A stretch of DNA of 64,000 bases, from the NCBI RefSeq assembly GCF_002847015.1, contig NZ_CP025085.1, positions 4,402,001 through 4,466,000 on the forward strand, read 5' to 3'. Below are positions 8,450-17,765 of this stretch, piece after piece; within the stretch, counting starts at the first letter, position 1; every line of letters begins with the position of its first letter. The notes beneath the pieces are model-generated. The model made no database searches. It saw only the letters and a program-made list of their open reading frames with translations, and was not told the origin of the DNA. The stretch comes from Prodigiosinella confusarubida (GTDB lineage Bacteria; Pseudomonadota; Gammaproteobacteria; Enterobacterales; Enterobacteriaceae). The position numbers and the translations under genes are program-made.

Positions 8450-9568
8450 TTAATGAGGTGAATACTGAGTCATGTCCTGAATTTGCATCACCATGCCCAG
8501 CATGAGTAAGAAGAAAGTGATTATCAGAAACAGAGAGAAAAGTTTTGCGACGTTGGCGCGTCTGGCAACCAGGCCGAGTACCTGTTCAAGCCAACGGTTA
8601 GCGTAATTGCTGATGAGGCGGGATGCCCCGTCGCCCTGCCCAAGAATAGAAAGGTAGTTAGCCGCTTCCTGGCTGGGGAATTGATATCCGCAGTCGCGAA
8701 GCGACTTCCCAAGACCAACACCATTATTGATACCGTCCGTCACCGCTTCGAGGCGCTCCTGTAACCAGGGAGAGCCAAAATCATGAAGTATTCTGACCGC
8801 ATCAAGATGCGGGACCCCGGCTTCCAGCAATGCGGAGACATTCATCAGAAAGACCGCACCCTGCAGATCCTTATAAATTGACCACGGCATCAGTCGGTCA
8901 GCGAAACGCCGTAATGAGCCACGCCAGCGTGGCAGAGACCAGAACACCAAAGCAATAAAGGCCACACAGCACAACCCTGTTATTCCGCCATATGCCGAGG
9001 TGAATGCCGAGATGTGGTTCATCAATCCGAGAGCACCGGTCCAGGAATCCGGGGAGGAAAGTTTGCTGAGCGTGGGGATCAGCAGCCAGTTATTGACCGT
9101 CAGCAAACCGGCACCCAGAAACAACAGTAAAATCGGGTAAACAGAGGCCATCAGGACCTGACCCAAAATTCGCCGGCGTGCCACAATCAGCTTGTCAGCC
9201 TGTTCGAGTGATCGCGGCACACTACCGCTTCGAATACCGGCACTGATCAGCGCGGCCTCTTCTCTGGGTACCCAGGCAGCCAGCACATCCGGTAAGGAAT
9301 GCCCGGCGCTGTTATCGGCAATCGCCTCAAGGCAATCCTCAACCAGCTCACTGTAAGGGTGCCAGCGACGACCAAAGTCTGTGTGCACTTCACCAATCAA
9401 ACTCAGTGCCTCTTTAAATGATTTTTTATTTTCCAGCAGAAAGCGCAGCGTCTCGTAGAAGGGTTGACGATATTTACCGATGAAAGTCCTGCGAACAAGC
9501 TCATAGCGGATTCGCTGTAACAGGCTCATATCCTGAGCACGGTAGGAAACAGATGCATACTCAGACAT
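8450..9568 (-). CDS. pilR: PilR inner-membrane platform protein (GspF/PilC type)
   Basis: 372 aa from the ATG at 9568, which overlaps the pilQ stop by 8 bp; an upstream open stretch to 9625 is shadow. Two GspF domains: the first around residues 45-160, ending in a transmembrane pair (LMASVYPILLLFLGAGLLTV), the second around 220-330 with LLEAGVPHLDAVRIL, then a final membrane helix LFLIITFFLLMLG. The protein forms the platform on which PilQ drives pilin assembly. Confidence 0.93.
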   Translation of the reverse strand: MSEYASVSYRAQDMSLLQRIRYELVRRTFIGKYRQPFYETLRFLLENKKSFKEALSLIGEVHTDFGRRWHPYSELVEDCLEAIADNSAGHSLPDVLAAWVPREEAALISAGIRSGSVPRSLEQADKLIVARRRILGQVLMASVYPILLLFLGAGLLTVNNWLLIPTLSKLSSPDSWTGALGLMNHISAFTSAYGGITGLCCVAFIALVFWSLPRWRGSLRRFADRLMPWSIYKDLQGAVFLMNVSALLEAGVPHLDAVRILHDFGSPWLQERLEAVTDGINNGVGLGKSLRDCGYQFPSQEAANYLSILGQGDGASRLISNYANRWLEQVLGLVARRANVAKLFSLFLIITFFLLMLGMVMQIQDMTQYSPH

Positions 9569-11129
9569 GGGGCACTTCACAGGCAAGCAGTTCATCTTCA
9601 TCCAGAGGACACACCAAATCGCCATCGAGAGGGTCCACCGTTCCTTCAGCCAGACGCCTCAGAAGATGCGTGCGCCGACTGATCCCGCCAAGATGCTGTA
9701 ACCAGTATTGACGTGCGACGGCTGCACCTTGCGACAGGAACAGGGTCATAAAACGGGCATCTGGGCGGATCACTTCGGCCAGCACGGTACGACCGGTCAC
9801 GCCACGACTGACAATGCGCCCGGTAAGCTCCACCTTTTTCTGGCAATGTTCACACCCTTGCGGATGACGAAACCAAAGCTGTTCCGCCGCGCAAATACCA
9901 GGCACATTGCAATATTTTTCCAGTCTGCTGCGGACGTCAGCCGGTAACGCCGACGCCTTTTGAGTCCAGGGAATACGGCAGTGTGGGCACAAGGTCTGGA
10001 CCAGCCGCTGGCTGAGCAGACCAATCATGATTTGCGGATCTGCAATGAGCTGAATATTGACGCCCATCGACGCCATACGAGGTATCGCCCCGGCCGCACT
10101 GGGCGCGTGGAGTGTATCGAGGACAATGTGACCCGATTCTACGGCATGGACAGCTGCCATCACCGAATTACGCTCCTGCATCTCCCCAATGACGATGGCG
10201 TCCGGATCAGATCGAAGTGCGGCCGCATTGGAGTCTTCCCAGGCCTCAACCACGGCTTCACGAGCGCTGCTTTTTGGCGTTACTGAGGTTTGGATAGCCC
10301 CGGCAATACGCCCCTCAACGGGAAACTCGATAGTCAACAGGCGTTTTTTACCCTGAGTACGATCCAGCCAGTGCCGGCTAAAGGTGCGGAGCGTCGTGCT
10401 TTTTCCCGACCCCGTAGGGCCCGTCAGTGTCACCATGCCTTCCGGTATTCTCAATATTTTCTCTGCAAGCGCCTGTTGCTCGGGCAGAAATCCGAGTTGT
10501 GCCATGGTGGGCACTTTATGACTGTCATCCGGAATAATACGTAACACGACATATAACCCATCAGGTGTCGGCATATGCTGGTAACGCGCCCCAAACAACC
10601 CGGCACGGCGGGCATAATTTGAGGCCACACGGCCCTTTTGCGCAATCTGTTCAAGAAAATCGGTGGACTGCAAGTCACACATGGACCGGTAGATAGTCGA
10701 CACCAGCGACAAACCTTCGTCAAAAGTCAGCTCATCAATGATTTCCAGTTCACCGTGGATACGCATTTCAATGACGGTGATTTTTTCGTTTTTACTCAGA
10801 GTCAGGTGAATATCAGAGGAGTCCAACTGCCCCGCCAGTGCCATATATGTCAGGACTTTCTGCTGGGTCGCGCTGATATCCTGCGCCTGTACCCCACGGG
10901 GCATAACGCTGTCCTCAGCGTTTGCCTGCCGTTCCCGTCGCGTATTGAGTTCACTGAGAGAAACGAACTCTTTGACTGCCATGGGAAAAGCACTGACCAT
11001 GTCCATGACCCATCGCTGTACCAGGGGATCGGTACGGCGGTTCGTATCAATCACCAGCCTGACCCCCCCTTTACCGTCGGGGACGTCTTCAGCCAGCACA
11101 AAATCCATAATCTCTTTATCTGGTTGCAT
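9561..11129 (-). CDS. pilQ: PilQ pilus assembly ATPase (GspE/VirB11 superfamily)
   Basis: 522 aa. The start at 11129 (MQPDKEIMDF) has a good GAAGGA ribosome site; the open frame to 11168 is upstream shadow. Seen in order: N-terminal domain, Walker A GPTGSGKSTT (about residue 235), Asp box, Walker B-like DPDAIVIGEMQERNSVMAA, the HIVLDTLHA His box, and a CxxC pair (LCPHC ... CEHCQ) of the GspE-type zinc element. It powers polymerisation of PilS. In this system PilQ is the ATPase, unlike type IVa naming, where PilQ is the secretin. Confidence 0.95.
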   Translation of the reverse strand: MQPDKEIMDFVLAEDVPDGKGGVRLVIDTNRRTDPLVQRWVMDMVSAFPMAVKEFVSLSELNTRRERQANAEDSVMPRGVQAQDISATQQKVLTYMALAGQLDSSDIHLTLSKNEKITVIEMRIHGELEIIDELTFDEGLSLVSTIYRSMCDLQSTDFLEQIAQKGRVASNYARRAGLFGARYQHMPTPDGLYVVLRIIPDDSHKVPTMAQLGFLPEQQALAEKILRIPEGMVTLTGPTGSGKSTTLRTFSRHWLDRTQGKKRLLTIEFPVEGRIAGAIQTSVTPKSSAREAVVEAWEDSNAAALRSDPDAIVIGEMQERNSVMAAVHAVESGHIVLDTLHAPSAAGAIPRMASMGVNIQLIADPQIMIGLLSQRLVQTLCPHCRIPWTQKASALPADVRSRLEKYCNVPGICAAEQLWFRHPQGCEHCQKKVELTGRIVSRGVTGRTVLAEVIRPDARFMTLFLSQGAAVARQYWLQHLGGISRRTHLLRRLAEGTVDPLDGDLVCPLDEDELLACEVPHV

Positions 11130-11142
11130 GATATTTCCTTCT

Positions 11143-11655
11143 TCAGAACGACAGCGCTGTTCCGTCACTGAGTTTCACCGCATTTAAGGTCACCGACGTC
11201 ACGCTCAGCTTGCTCCCCGGAAGTAGGTCACCGGCAGACACTTCGGTGATCCCTCCCTGAGGGAGCACAATGCGCGCATGCAGCTGGGTGCCACGCCCGT
11301 AAATCTCCTGCAGACGGATAGCGCCCATGACACGTTTCGATGACGTCGCGCCAGCGGCCGATTGTCCGACATTCATGCTCAGCGGGTTAGACGGCATGAA
11401 AGGCAACGACGCCGGCACATTCGCCGCCTGGCTGACCTGGCTTTCGCTTTGACTTTCACGAAGCTGCCTTTTGAGTCTGGCGGTCTGTACCTGTTGTTCC
11501 AGAAGAAAGTTACGGGACTGTATGGCCTCAAGCTGACCAATAGTGACATTGTCCGCGTCGGCAGAAGCCGGACGATCTTCCGCCAGGCTCTGCTGGCTGA
11601 ATACCGCGAGAATGCCAAGCAGCCAGAGCCGGCAGGCGGAGTTAACGTTGTGCAT
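11143..11655 (-). CDS. pilP: PilP pilus assembly protein
   Basis: 170 aa from the ATG at 11655 (MHNVNSACRLW), which has a GGGGAG ribosome site and a signal peptide ending at about SLA. A short coiled coil (LEAIQSRNFLLEQQVQTARLKRQ split over residues 45-70) precedes a C-terminal beta domain (QEIYGRGTQLHARIVLP, VSAGDLLPGSKLSVTSV) typical of conjugative PilP. It is periplasmic and links the inner-membrane complex to the PilN secretin. Overlaps pilO by 14 bp and ends 13 bp before pilQ. Confidence 0.9.
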   Translation of the reverse strand: MHNVNSACRLWLLGILAVFSQQSLAEDRPASADADNVTIGQLEAIQSRNFLLEQQVQTARLKRQLRESQSESQVSQAANVPASLPFMPSNPLSMNVGQSAAGATSSKRVMGAIRLQEIYGRGTQLHARIVLPQGGITEVSAGDLLPGSKLSVTSVTLNAVKLSDGTALSF

Positions 11656-12934
11656 ACAGACTCCCCTTAACGGTGTAGTCAAACTGCCCTTGCGGGCTTA
11701 ACGTGAAGGCAATGCTGAAAAGACGAAGTCCGATATCATCACAGCCAGCAAGCATCCATTCCGGTGCCAGCCGGGTATTCACCGCGAAGGTAAACTCCCG
11801 CCAGCCCTGAGGCGGTGCGGTATTGGCAGCGCCGGGGATCACGTCGGGTGGTTTGATTTCCGTAAACCGGACACGGATGTTGCGCCGCTGCAGATGGGTC
11901 ACGAAACGCATCAGTTGAGTATTCCCGTCCGGCACCGCTTCATCCCTGGCAGGTAGCGAAGTGGCGGCGTAGGGCACATTGACGTCCCCGTTCTGCCCCC
12001 CGTCTTTCAGGTCAAATACCGCGCTCTGGCCAAAAATATGTTTTGCCCGACGGGCAAAATCTTCCACCGTCGTACCGGGCATCGCCACATACCGCAGACG
12101 TAAGCCCGCCTGCGTGCATTCGCCGGCGGTAAGCCGCCACCCCACTACCGAAACAGGCAACGGTTCACGGGTAAACCAGCATTGGCTCAGGAAAACGGAA
12201 GACGGCAACAAAGAGGCCCACGGATGCACAACCTGCGGTTCAACGGCAGGTTTATGCTCCGCCAGGACCTGACGTGCTTTGTATTCAGCCAGTGCAGCCG
12301 CCTGCCGGGCCTTGAGTCCGGCATCATCCCGCCAGTAAAAGAGGGCGGCTGACACCCCCACGACTAAAAACGCCAGCGTTCCCAGCTTTCGCAACGACGG
12401 GATTTGCCGCAGATGAACGCGACGCCGCTGCGTGCGGGTCAAAAAACCCGTCAGGTTCTGCCAGGACTCAGGTTGTTCAGGTCTGGCGCTACAATGCCAA
12501 CCACGTTGCAGATCGCCGGGGTCATTGAACTCCATGAAGCGCTCACGGGCGGCGTTCACTTCCTGTAATGTCCCGACCACATCCCCCATGACGGAGATAC
12601 GCCCCCCGACGGTGGCTAAAAATACCCAGCGGTCCGCCGCCTCATCAAGCTGGTAAATGCCGTAACTGTTGCCCCCTTCACGCACTAAAAATGCGGCGGC
12701 CAGGGAGCAGAGCCGTATACCACGCCTGACGCGGGCAGGCAGGGCAAATCCGACCATCCGGTCGGGCTTCCTGCCGGTCTGGATCCAATGGGTATCACCA
12801 CGGGTATTCCGCCAGAATCCGAGCCCGGCACCTTTTTCATCTACCCAACGCAATCCGGCCAGCCACCCGGTACGCCCCTGGATAAGCACAGGCTGGGTAC
12901 CTTGTGCTCGGCGGCGTTCTTTTTGTTTTCTCAT
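11642..12934 (-). CDS. pilO: PilO type IVb pilus assembly protein
   Basis: 430 aa. The cytoplasmic N-terminal half (about residues 1-170) is followed by one transmembrane helix (LGTLAFLVVGVSAALFYW, about 187-204) and a periplasmic C-terminal domain with two cysteines. This bitopic layout is that of PilO2/PilO of R64 and SPI-7, which works in the inner-membrane complex with PilP and PilR. Sits 2 bp after pilN. Confidence 0.9.
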   Translation of the reverse strand: MRKQKERRRAQGTQPVLIQGRTGWLAGLRWVDEKGAGLGFWRNTRGDTHWIQTGRKPDRMVGFALPARVRRGIRLCSLAAAFLVREGGNSYGIYQLDEAADRWVFLATVGGRISVMGDVVGTLQEVNAARERFMEFNDPGDLQRGWHCSARPEQPESWQNLTGFLTRTQRRRVHLRQIPSLRKLGTLAFLVVGVSAALFYWRDDAGLKARQAAALAEYKARQVLAEHKPAVEPQVVHPWASLLPSSVFLSQCWFTREPLPVSVVGWRLTAGECTQAGLRLRYVAMPGTTVEDFARRAKHIFGQSAVFDLKDGGQNGDVNVPYAATSLPARDEAVPDGNTQLMRFVTHLQRRNIRVRFTEIKPPDVIPGAANTAPPQGWREFTFAVNTRLAPEWMLAGCDDIGLRLFSIAFTLSPQGQFDYTVKGSLYAQR

Positions 12935-12936
12935 CG

Positions 12937-14631
12937 TTACCTCAGCAGCACAGGTGTAACCAGAATGACCAGGGTGGTTCGCGTCGTATTACCGTTTTGT
13001 CCCCCACCTAGAATGAAGTTGCCCGGTGTGAATGTCCCCTGCTTGTCCGTCGTGGTGGTGACCTGATCAGACCCCGTCAGCACCAACGTTTCACCGGCAC
13101 GCATATTGACTTTCTGGGTCAGGGCTTCCTGCTGGAACGTCGGGACGTCATTGCGCGTATTCCCGTCTTTGCTGACAAAGGATTCGATTTTGGGCGGGCT
13201 GGAATAGCTAAAGGCAAACTGCAACTGTACGTCGCCGTTTTCCTGGATATATGGCAGCATCGTCATGAACAGGCCAGTGGTCAGGATGCTGGTCTGCATC
13301 GAGGAGGTGACTCCCACGTTTGCCGTCGCTGTCGTGCTTGAGCTGGTCAGGATACCTTTTTGATTGGAAAGCTGGTAAGGAACTGGCGTCAGGTTCGTTG
13401 TGGCGCGGTTGAGCTGGGTGACAACACTGACGTTTCCCTGCTCAGAAAGCGCTTTGATGAGCAGTTGTGAGCCGGAGAAACGCGCCGCGCTACCGCTGGC
13501 CGTGTCCAGAATGGAAAAGCCCGCCGAACCCGCGTTGTCGGCAGCGTTGGTGAAACTGCCCGAAAGCGTAGCCCCTGCAGTATGCAGAGACTTGTAAACC
13601 AGCCCCCAGTCGAGTCCCATCTGCTCATTACGGGTCTGAGTCACACTCAGCACCCGCACACTCAGTTGAACCTGACGGTTTAGCACTTTGTTCTGGTACG
13701 CGATGTAACGGCCAATACGGTCCAGAACCACCGGCGTATCCGTCACCGTCAGCGTTCCGCTGGCAGACGAGAGCCAGTAGCGCCCTTTTGACGGCGTGAT
13801 CATGTTGTCGATGGTTTTACGGATATCATCGTAAAGATTACTGCTAAGGTCGTACGCCGTCTTTTGCGCGGAATTAATATCACCGGACGTGCCTGAACTC
13901 GTCCCGCCACTGCTTCCCAACTGGTTACCAGAGCCCGAATTTACTGAAGCGGTACTGTCGATTTTGGTATTCAATATCACCAACTGATAGGTACGGGTAT
14001 CGAGCTGGTAAAAAACGATAGTGCCTTGGTCATTACGCACGGACAGGCCAAGACGGCTGGAGATAATATCAAGTAACCCGCGCAGCTTGCCCTGCCATTT
14101 CAGGCCGGTGAGCACCGGGTTTTCCACAGAGACCGAAGCCGCCTGCTGGACTTGCCCGCCGATCTGCGACAGGGGAACTCTGCCGTTATCATCCGGAGCA
14201 GGCAATTTGCCGGTCATCTGTTGCGTAGTGACGTTACCGCCACCGGTGGAAACCAGCGCTTGCAAGGCATCAGGTGTAATGGTGACTCTCAGCCCACAGA
14301 CTGCGGTAATGCGCTGCCCAATCTCAGGTAACGTCATCCCCTCCGGCCGGATAATTGTTATCTGGCAATCGGGGAACGACGTATCTTCTGGCGAAGACAC
14401 CACGGGGATCACCGGCCTGAGATTAACCCAGGGTTTATCTGTCCATGTCACCGATTCTTGTGTTAACGCCGTTCGGCTCTGAGTGATCCGTTGTGCAGTG
14501 TCAGCATCCCCCCTCGCCTGGTGCTCCATCCGGTTAATTTCTTTGAGAGAACATCCGGACAACATCACCAGCGCGGCTATCATCGTGGCGTGGAGAGTTG
14601 GTCGGGACAGGAAAAACGTCGGCATCGGCAT
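12937..14631 (-). CDS. pilN: PilN outer-membrane secretin lipoprotein
   Basis: 564 aa. Lipobox LSGC at about residues 24-27, an N-terminal N0/STN-like domain (GMTLPEIGQRITAVCGLRV), a Ser/Gly-rich stretch near 240-255, and a C-terminal secretin domain (about 330-564) with QVQLSVRVLSV, VPYQLSNQKG and the end LVLTGSDQVTTTTDKQGTF ... TLVILVTPVLLR split over two parts. Forms the outer-membrane pore for the pilus. Ends 2 bp before pilO. Confidence 0.95.
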   Translation of the reverse strand: MPMPTFFLSRPTLHATMIAALVMLSGCSLKEINRMEHQARGDADTAQRITQSRTALTQESVTWTDKPWVNLRPVIPVVSSPEDTSFPDCQITIIRPEGMTLPEIGQRITAVCGLRVTITPDALQALVSTGGGNVTTQQMTGKLPAPDDNGRVPLSQIGGQVQQAASVSVENPVLTGLKWQGKLRGLLDIISSRLGLSVRNDQGTIVFYQLDTRTYQLVILNTKIDSTASVNSGSGNQLGSSGGTSSGTSGDINSAQKTAYDLSSNLYDDIRKTIDNMITPSKGRYWLSSASGTLTVTDTPVVLDRIGRYIAYQNKVLNRQVQLSVRVLSVTQTRNEQMGLDWGLVYKSLHTAGATLSGSFTNAADNAGSAGFSILDTASGSAARFSGSQLLIKALSEQGNVSVVTQLNRATTNLTPVPYQLSNQKGILTSSSTTATANVGVTSSMQTSILTTGLFMTMLPYIQENGDVQLQFAFSYSSPPKIESFVSKDGNTRNDVPTFQQEALTQKVNMRAGETLVLTGSDQVTTTTDKQGTFTPGNFILGGGQNGNTTRTTLVILVTPVLLR

Positions 14632-14642
14632 CCTCGACTCCT

Positions 14643-15080
14643 TTAATTGAGATAAACGACATTGCCTTCCGCCACGCCGGCGGGAAGGAGCAAATTCATA
14701 TCGGTACCATCAGACATTTTGAGGCGTCCGCCGGACACCGTGCAGACCAGCGCAGAACCCGCCGACTGACGATGTAGAGAATCGACCAGCCCCGGACGAT
14801 CAACAGACCAGAGCCAGAGACGTCCCCCTTGAATAGCGGCCTGAATGCGGCTATCAGTTGCCGGAAGCATGCCAAACTGCCCGGTGACAAGCGGCCCCTC
14901 GGCAAGCTGATGGGTATACCGCCAGTCATTGACTGCGCTCGCCAGCCTGAGGATGTCTGCGGCCAACAGGTTGGCATTGACCTGGATGTTCTGATGCACA
15001 AGACGAGAGGCATCACGGGTCTGTACGTTGCCAACTATCAGCAAAAAAATCAGGGACAGAGCAGCAATACCGTATCCCAT
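14643..15080 (-). CDS. pilM: PilM pilus assembly protein
   Basis: 145 aa from 15080, where the pilL stop and this ATG make a TGATG coupling; an in-frame ATG at 15119 would add 13 residues. One N-terminal transmembrane helix (YGIAALSLIFLLIVGNV), then a small periplasmic domain with DWRYTHQLAEGPL and a Cys near the C-terminal third. Matches PilM of conjugative thin-pilus operons in size and position. The exact role is unknown in R64, where it is required for pilus formation. Confidence 0.87.
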   Translation of the reverse strand: MGYGIAALSLIFLLIVGNVQTRDASRLVHQNIQVNANLLAADILRLASAVNDWRYTHQLAEGPLVTGQFGMLPATDSRIQAAIQGGRLWLWSVDRPGLVDSLHRQSAGSALVCTVSGGRLKMSDGTDMNLLLPAGVAEGNVVYLN

Positions 15081-16282
15081 CAGTGACGGCCTGGATGATC
15101 GCTGACGGATACCAGGCATTGCATACGGCTGGCGACGGCATAAAGCGGTTTCTCCGCCTGGCGATACAAGTCGAAAATCTGCACCAGAACTGACTCAAAA
15201 TTACCGTGGAACACCAACGGTGCGTCAATCCGGTAGTCCAGCGAAACCGGCCAGATAACGGCCCAATCTCCCCCGTTGTCGCACTTTGCAACGCCTGCCC
15301 AGCGGGTCAACGTCTCTTTTAGCGTGGAACCCACTTCGGCACGCCACCGTTGCCCGGATGGCGCAGCCATCACCGGGGCACCAGGCGTAAAGACCGGGTT
15401 TCCTGTAGGCGCAGATGAGTGGGTACGGGTGTTTTTTACAGGCCCCGGTGTTTTCATCGGAATGACCGGTACTAGCGGTTTAGTCAGAGGCTGTACCGCC
15501 TGTTTCATCTGATAAGCAGATGTCACCGGAACGGTTGGCTTAGTACCAGGTATCGTTGAGTTGCTCACATTGGCGCCGCGCTTCATCGCCGCCAGTACCG
15601 GTGAAGGCACTGGGACACTTTCCGGTGTCAACCCTGACGTCGACTGAACCGCCGCTGGCACGGTGAGCGGCGGTGTGGAAGGGGTGACTTTTGAGGCGAT
15701 AGGAGAAGAGGCTGAGAACGGATTACCCGACAAACGCGGTGCAACAGCGACCGATGTGTTAGCACGGGGGACGAAATCCCGATAGGCATCGCGAAGCGTA
15801 AAACACACCTCGCGATTAACATCATCGACACGTAAACGCCAGGCTGGACCGGCCAGAACCTGCAACGCCTCGCTAAGACGAACAGGTCCTATTGAGCGCT
15901 GTACCGCAGGCAGTGGACGGCTCAGTAACTCAACAAATGCGGATGAAGATGCCGGGCACAAAGAGTATCCGGACTCCAGCAGCAGGTACCGAAATCCATC
16001 CCCGACTGAACGCACTAACTGCGCCGGCATGGTGATATCAACCATCTGATTCAAGGGATCACGCTGAGCATCAGCGGGCCGGGTACTGACCAGGGTATAA
16101 CGGTCATAGCGCATCACCTCCGGCGATCGGCCCCGGTAAATATCACTCACTCTGGGGTGGGTGGAGATACGCGGCAGTGCGTCAGCAGCAGAAATGCCGT
16201 TATTGGCGCACCCGGCGGTTAGCAATGACAGCGTTAGCCATGCCAGTTTGTGCCCAGGATGCAGGGTCAGTCGTGCCATCAA
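15080..16282 (-). CDS. pilL: PilL lipoprotein, first gene of the thin-pilus operon
   Basis: 400 aa. Signal peptide with lipobox LLTAGC (about residue 25). The N-terminal PilL domain (YDRYTLVSTRPADAQRDPLNQ, then GFRYLLLESGYSLC) is followed by a Pro/Thr/Ser-rich linker (about 185-310) and a C-terminal TcpQ-like domain (WRAEVGSTLKETLTRWA ... VFHGNFESVLVQIFDLY). TcpQ-like domains help place the secretin in the outer membrane. It opens an eleven-gene operon; the promoter must lie in the 160 bp upstream (16283-16444), where I could not pick a convincing -35/-10 pair. Confidence 0.9.
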   Translation of the reverse strand: MMARLTLHPGHKLAWLTLSLLTAGCANNGISAADALPRISTHPRVSDIYRGRSPEVMRYDRYTLVSTRPADAQRDPLNQMVDITMPAQLVRSVGDGFRYLLLESGYSLCPASSSAFVELLSRPLPAVQRSIGPVRLSEALQVLAGPAWRLRVDDVNREVCFTLRDAYRDFVPRANTSVAVAPRLSGNPFSASSPIASKVTPSTPPLTVPAAVQSTSGLTPESVPVPSPVLAAMKRGANVSNSTIPGTKPTVPVTSAYQMKQAVQPLTKPLVPVIPMKTPGPVKNTRTHSSAPTGNPVFTPGAPVMAAPSGQRWRAEVGSTLKETLTRWAGVAKCDNGGDWAVIWPVSLDYRIDAPLVFHGNFESVLVQIFDLYRQAEKPLYAVASRMQCLVSVSDHPGRH

Positions 16283-16445
16283 TGTTCACCGTGAGAGTAT
16301 TCCTAATAAGTGGCGGATATTCTGACGGCGGCACAAAATGGAACAACGCTAAACTCTTTCCGGGAACTCAAGAAAAAAAAGTGTCATCGAAATTTGGGCG
16401 GACACACGCTGGCTGGAGGCGGGCTTTTCTAAGGGGGAATATAGA

Positions 16446-16468
16446 GAAAAACGCCGGACAAGCCGGCG
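16446..16468 (-). terminator. Rho-independent terminator after the DUF29 gene
   Basis: Stem CGCCGG/CCGGCG with a 5-nt loop (16452-16468), followed on the minus strand by a run of five T. It lies 15 bp after the DUF29 stop and insulates the pil operon from upstream transcription. Confidence 0.8.
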
Positions 16469-16482
16469 AGATATTCATTGCG

Positions 16483-16914
16483 TTAATCAGGATAAAATTC
16501 GCTATCCATGACCTGGTCAAACGTCCACGGACAGGATTTAGGGAAAGTTTTCTCATCCATTCCCGTCTCTCTGGCAGCAGATAAAATCGCATCACCGTAA
16601 GCATCTGTTGTCATCTCATCAAGTTCACGCTTTAAGCTTGGACTTTTAGAAAGACGACGGGCAACTTTACGACGCTGTTCTGCAATGGTCAGCTGCCAGC
16701 TACGGCCACGGTGCGAAGGCTGGAAAGCCCACTTCAGGAGGTGAAGGAACAATACCTCAAGGCGTGACTCCAGCTCGCTTCGTTGGCTATTGCCCATGCT
16801 CTCGATTTCCTCCAGAAGGTTTGGGGTGTCTAACTGACTCAGGCGACCAGAACGCAGCAGATCTGCCTGTTCCCTGGTCCAGCCATAAAAATCAGTATCA
16901 TAACGGTTAGTCAT
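16483..16914 (-). CDS. DUF29 family protein
   Basis: 143 aa helical protein with the DUF29 signature: YDTDFYGWTREQADLLRSG, then LLEEIESMG and the LEVLFLHLLKWAFQP helix. DUF29 proteins are common cargo in proteobacterial and cyanobacterial mobile DNA; the function is unknown. The gene is monocistronic, between terminators at 16446-16468 and 17070-17110. Confidence 0.88.
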   Translation of the reverse strand: MTNRYDTDFYGWTREQADLLRSGRLSQLDTPNLLEEIESMGNSQRSELESRLEVLFLHLLKWAFQPSHRGRSWQLTIAEQRRKVARRLSKSPSLKRELDEMTTDAYGDAILSAARETGMDEKTFPKSCPWTFDQVMDSEFYPD

Positions 16915-17069
16915 AGTGTCCTCCGCTAACAGCGCACCTTACCTTTAGTAAGGTGAGTCTGTCAGAGAATCGAACGCCAGTCAAAACTGGCAGATTAGTT
17001 TGCGCCAAGCATCTGAATGTCCGGATGTTGGTGCCAACGACGTGCAGCAAAAACATCACAATGCTGACG

Positions 17070-17110
17070 CCAAAAAAAGAAGGAGAACCACCCTGAGGGG
17101 AAAGTTCTCC
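17070..17110 (-). terminator. Rho-independent terminator after ssb
   Basis: On the minus strand a GGAGAAC/GTTCTCC stem (17104-17110 with 17082-17088) is followed within 3 nt by a tract of seven T (17072-17078). It is 35 bp after the ssb stop and fits intrinsic termination. Confidence 0.75.
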
Positions 17111-17145
17111 CCACAAGGTGGATAGTTAAGGTTAATACGTCATCA

Positions 17146-17688
17146 TCAGGAAATAGCATAAATCGCGCTGCGACAGACGCCATAACCGAGCCCAAGAAAC
17201 GGGATATCGTCGTCGAAGTCCATCGGTGGTTCATTGCCCATCGACTGTGATACTGGCTGAGGCGTCCCACTGTGACCAGGTGTCGCTGCAGAAGTGTGTT
17301 TACCGGCAGCCTGACCGTTTCCACTTGTGTTGGTGCGGTTACTGCTGCCCAACATCTGCATGGTGCCTTGCTGTTTGACCATAATTTCAGTCGTCCAGCG
17401 TTCGACACCGGCGTTATCTGTCCACTTACGGGTCTGCAATTGGCCCTCGATGTAAACCTGAGAACCTTTGCGCAGATATTCTCCGACGATTTCAGCAAGC
17501 TTCCCGAACATCACTACGCGGTGCCATTCGGTTCGCTCTTTCTCTTCGCCTGTTTGTTTATCACGCCAGGTTTCGGCAGTGGCCAGCGAAAAATTGGCCA
17601 CTGCCGTTCCATTAGGTATGTAGCGGATTTCAGGATCCTGTCCCAAAAATCCGACCAGAATGACTTTATTTACGCCGCGACTGGACAT
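17146..17688 (-). CDS. ssb: Single-stranded DNA-binding protein
   Basis: 180 aa. Canonical OB fold over residues 1-110 ([54 protein letters not shown]), then a Gly/Ser/Thr/Pro-rich linker. The acidic tip that normally ends [11 protein letters not shown], is present but followed by 16 more residues ([16 protein letters not shown]). In chromosomal SSB the free Phe end docks partner proteins, so this extension could hide or change that contact. Protects transferred or replicating ICE single strands. RBS AGAGGA, 8 bp before the ATG. Confidence 0.95.
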   Translation of the reverse strand: MSSRGVNKVILVGFLGQDPEIRYIPNGTAVANFSLATAETWRDKQTGEEKERTEWHRVVMFGKLAEIVGEYLRKGSQVYIEGQLQTRKWTDNAGVERWTTEIMVKQQGTMQMLGSSNRTNTSGNGQAAGKHTSAATPGHSGTPQPVSQSMGNEPPMDFDDDIPFLGLGYGVCRSAIYAIS

Positions 17689-17765
17689 AATAAATTCCTC
17701 TTAAAAAATGGTTGAGAGGAACACACCCGCTGGTGTGTTCCAGCCAGGTGTGTGTCCAGATCGGT

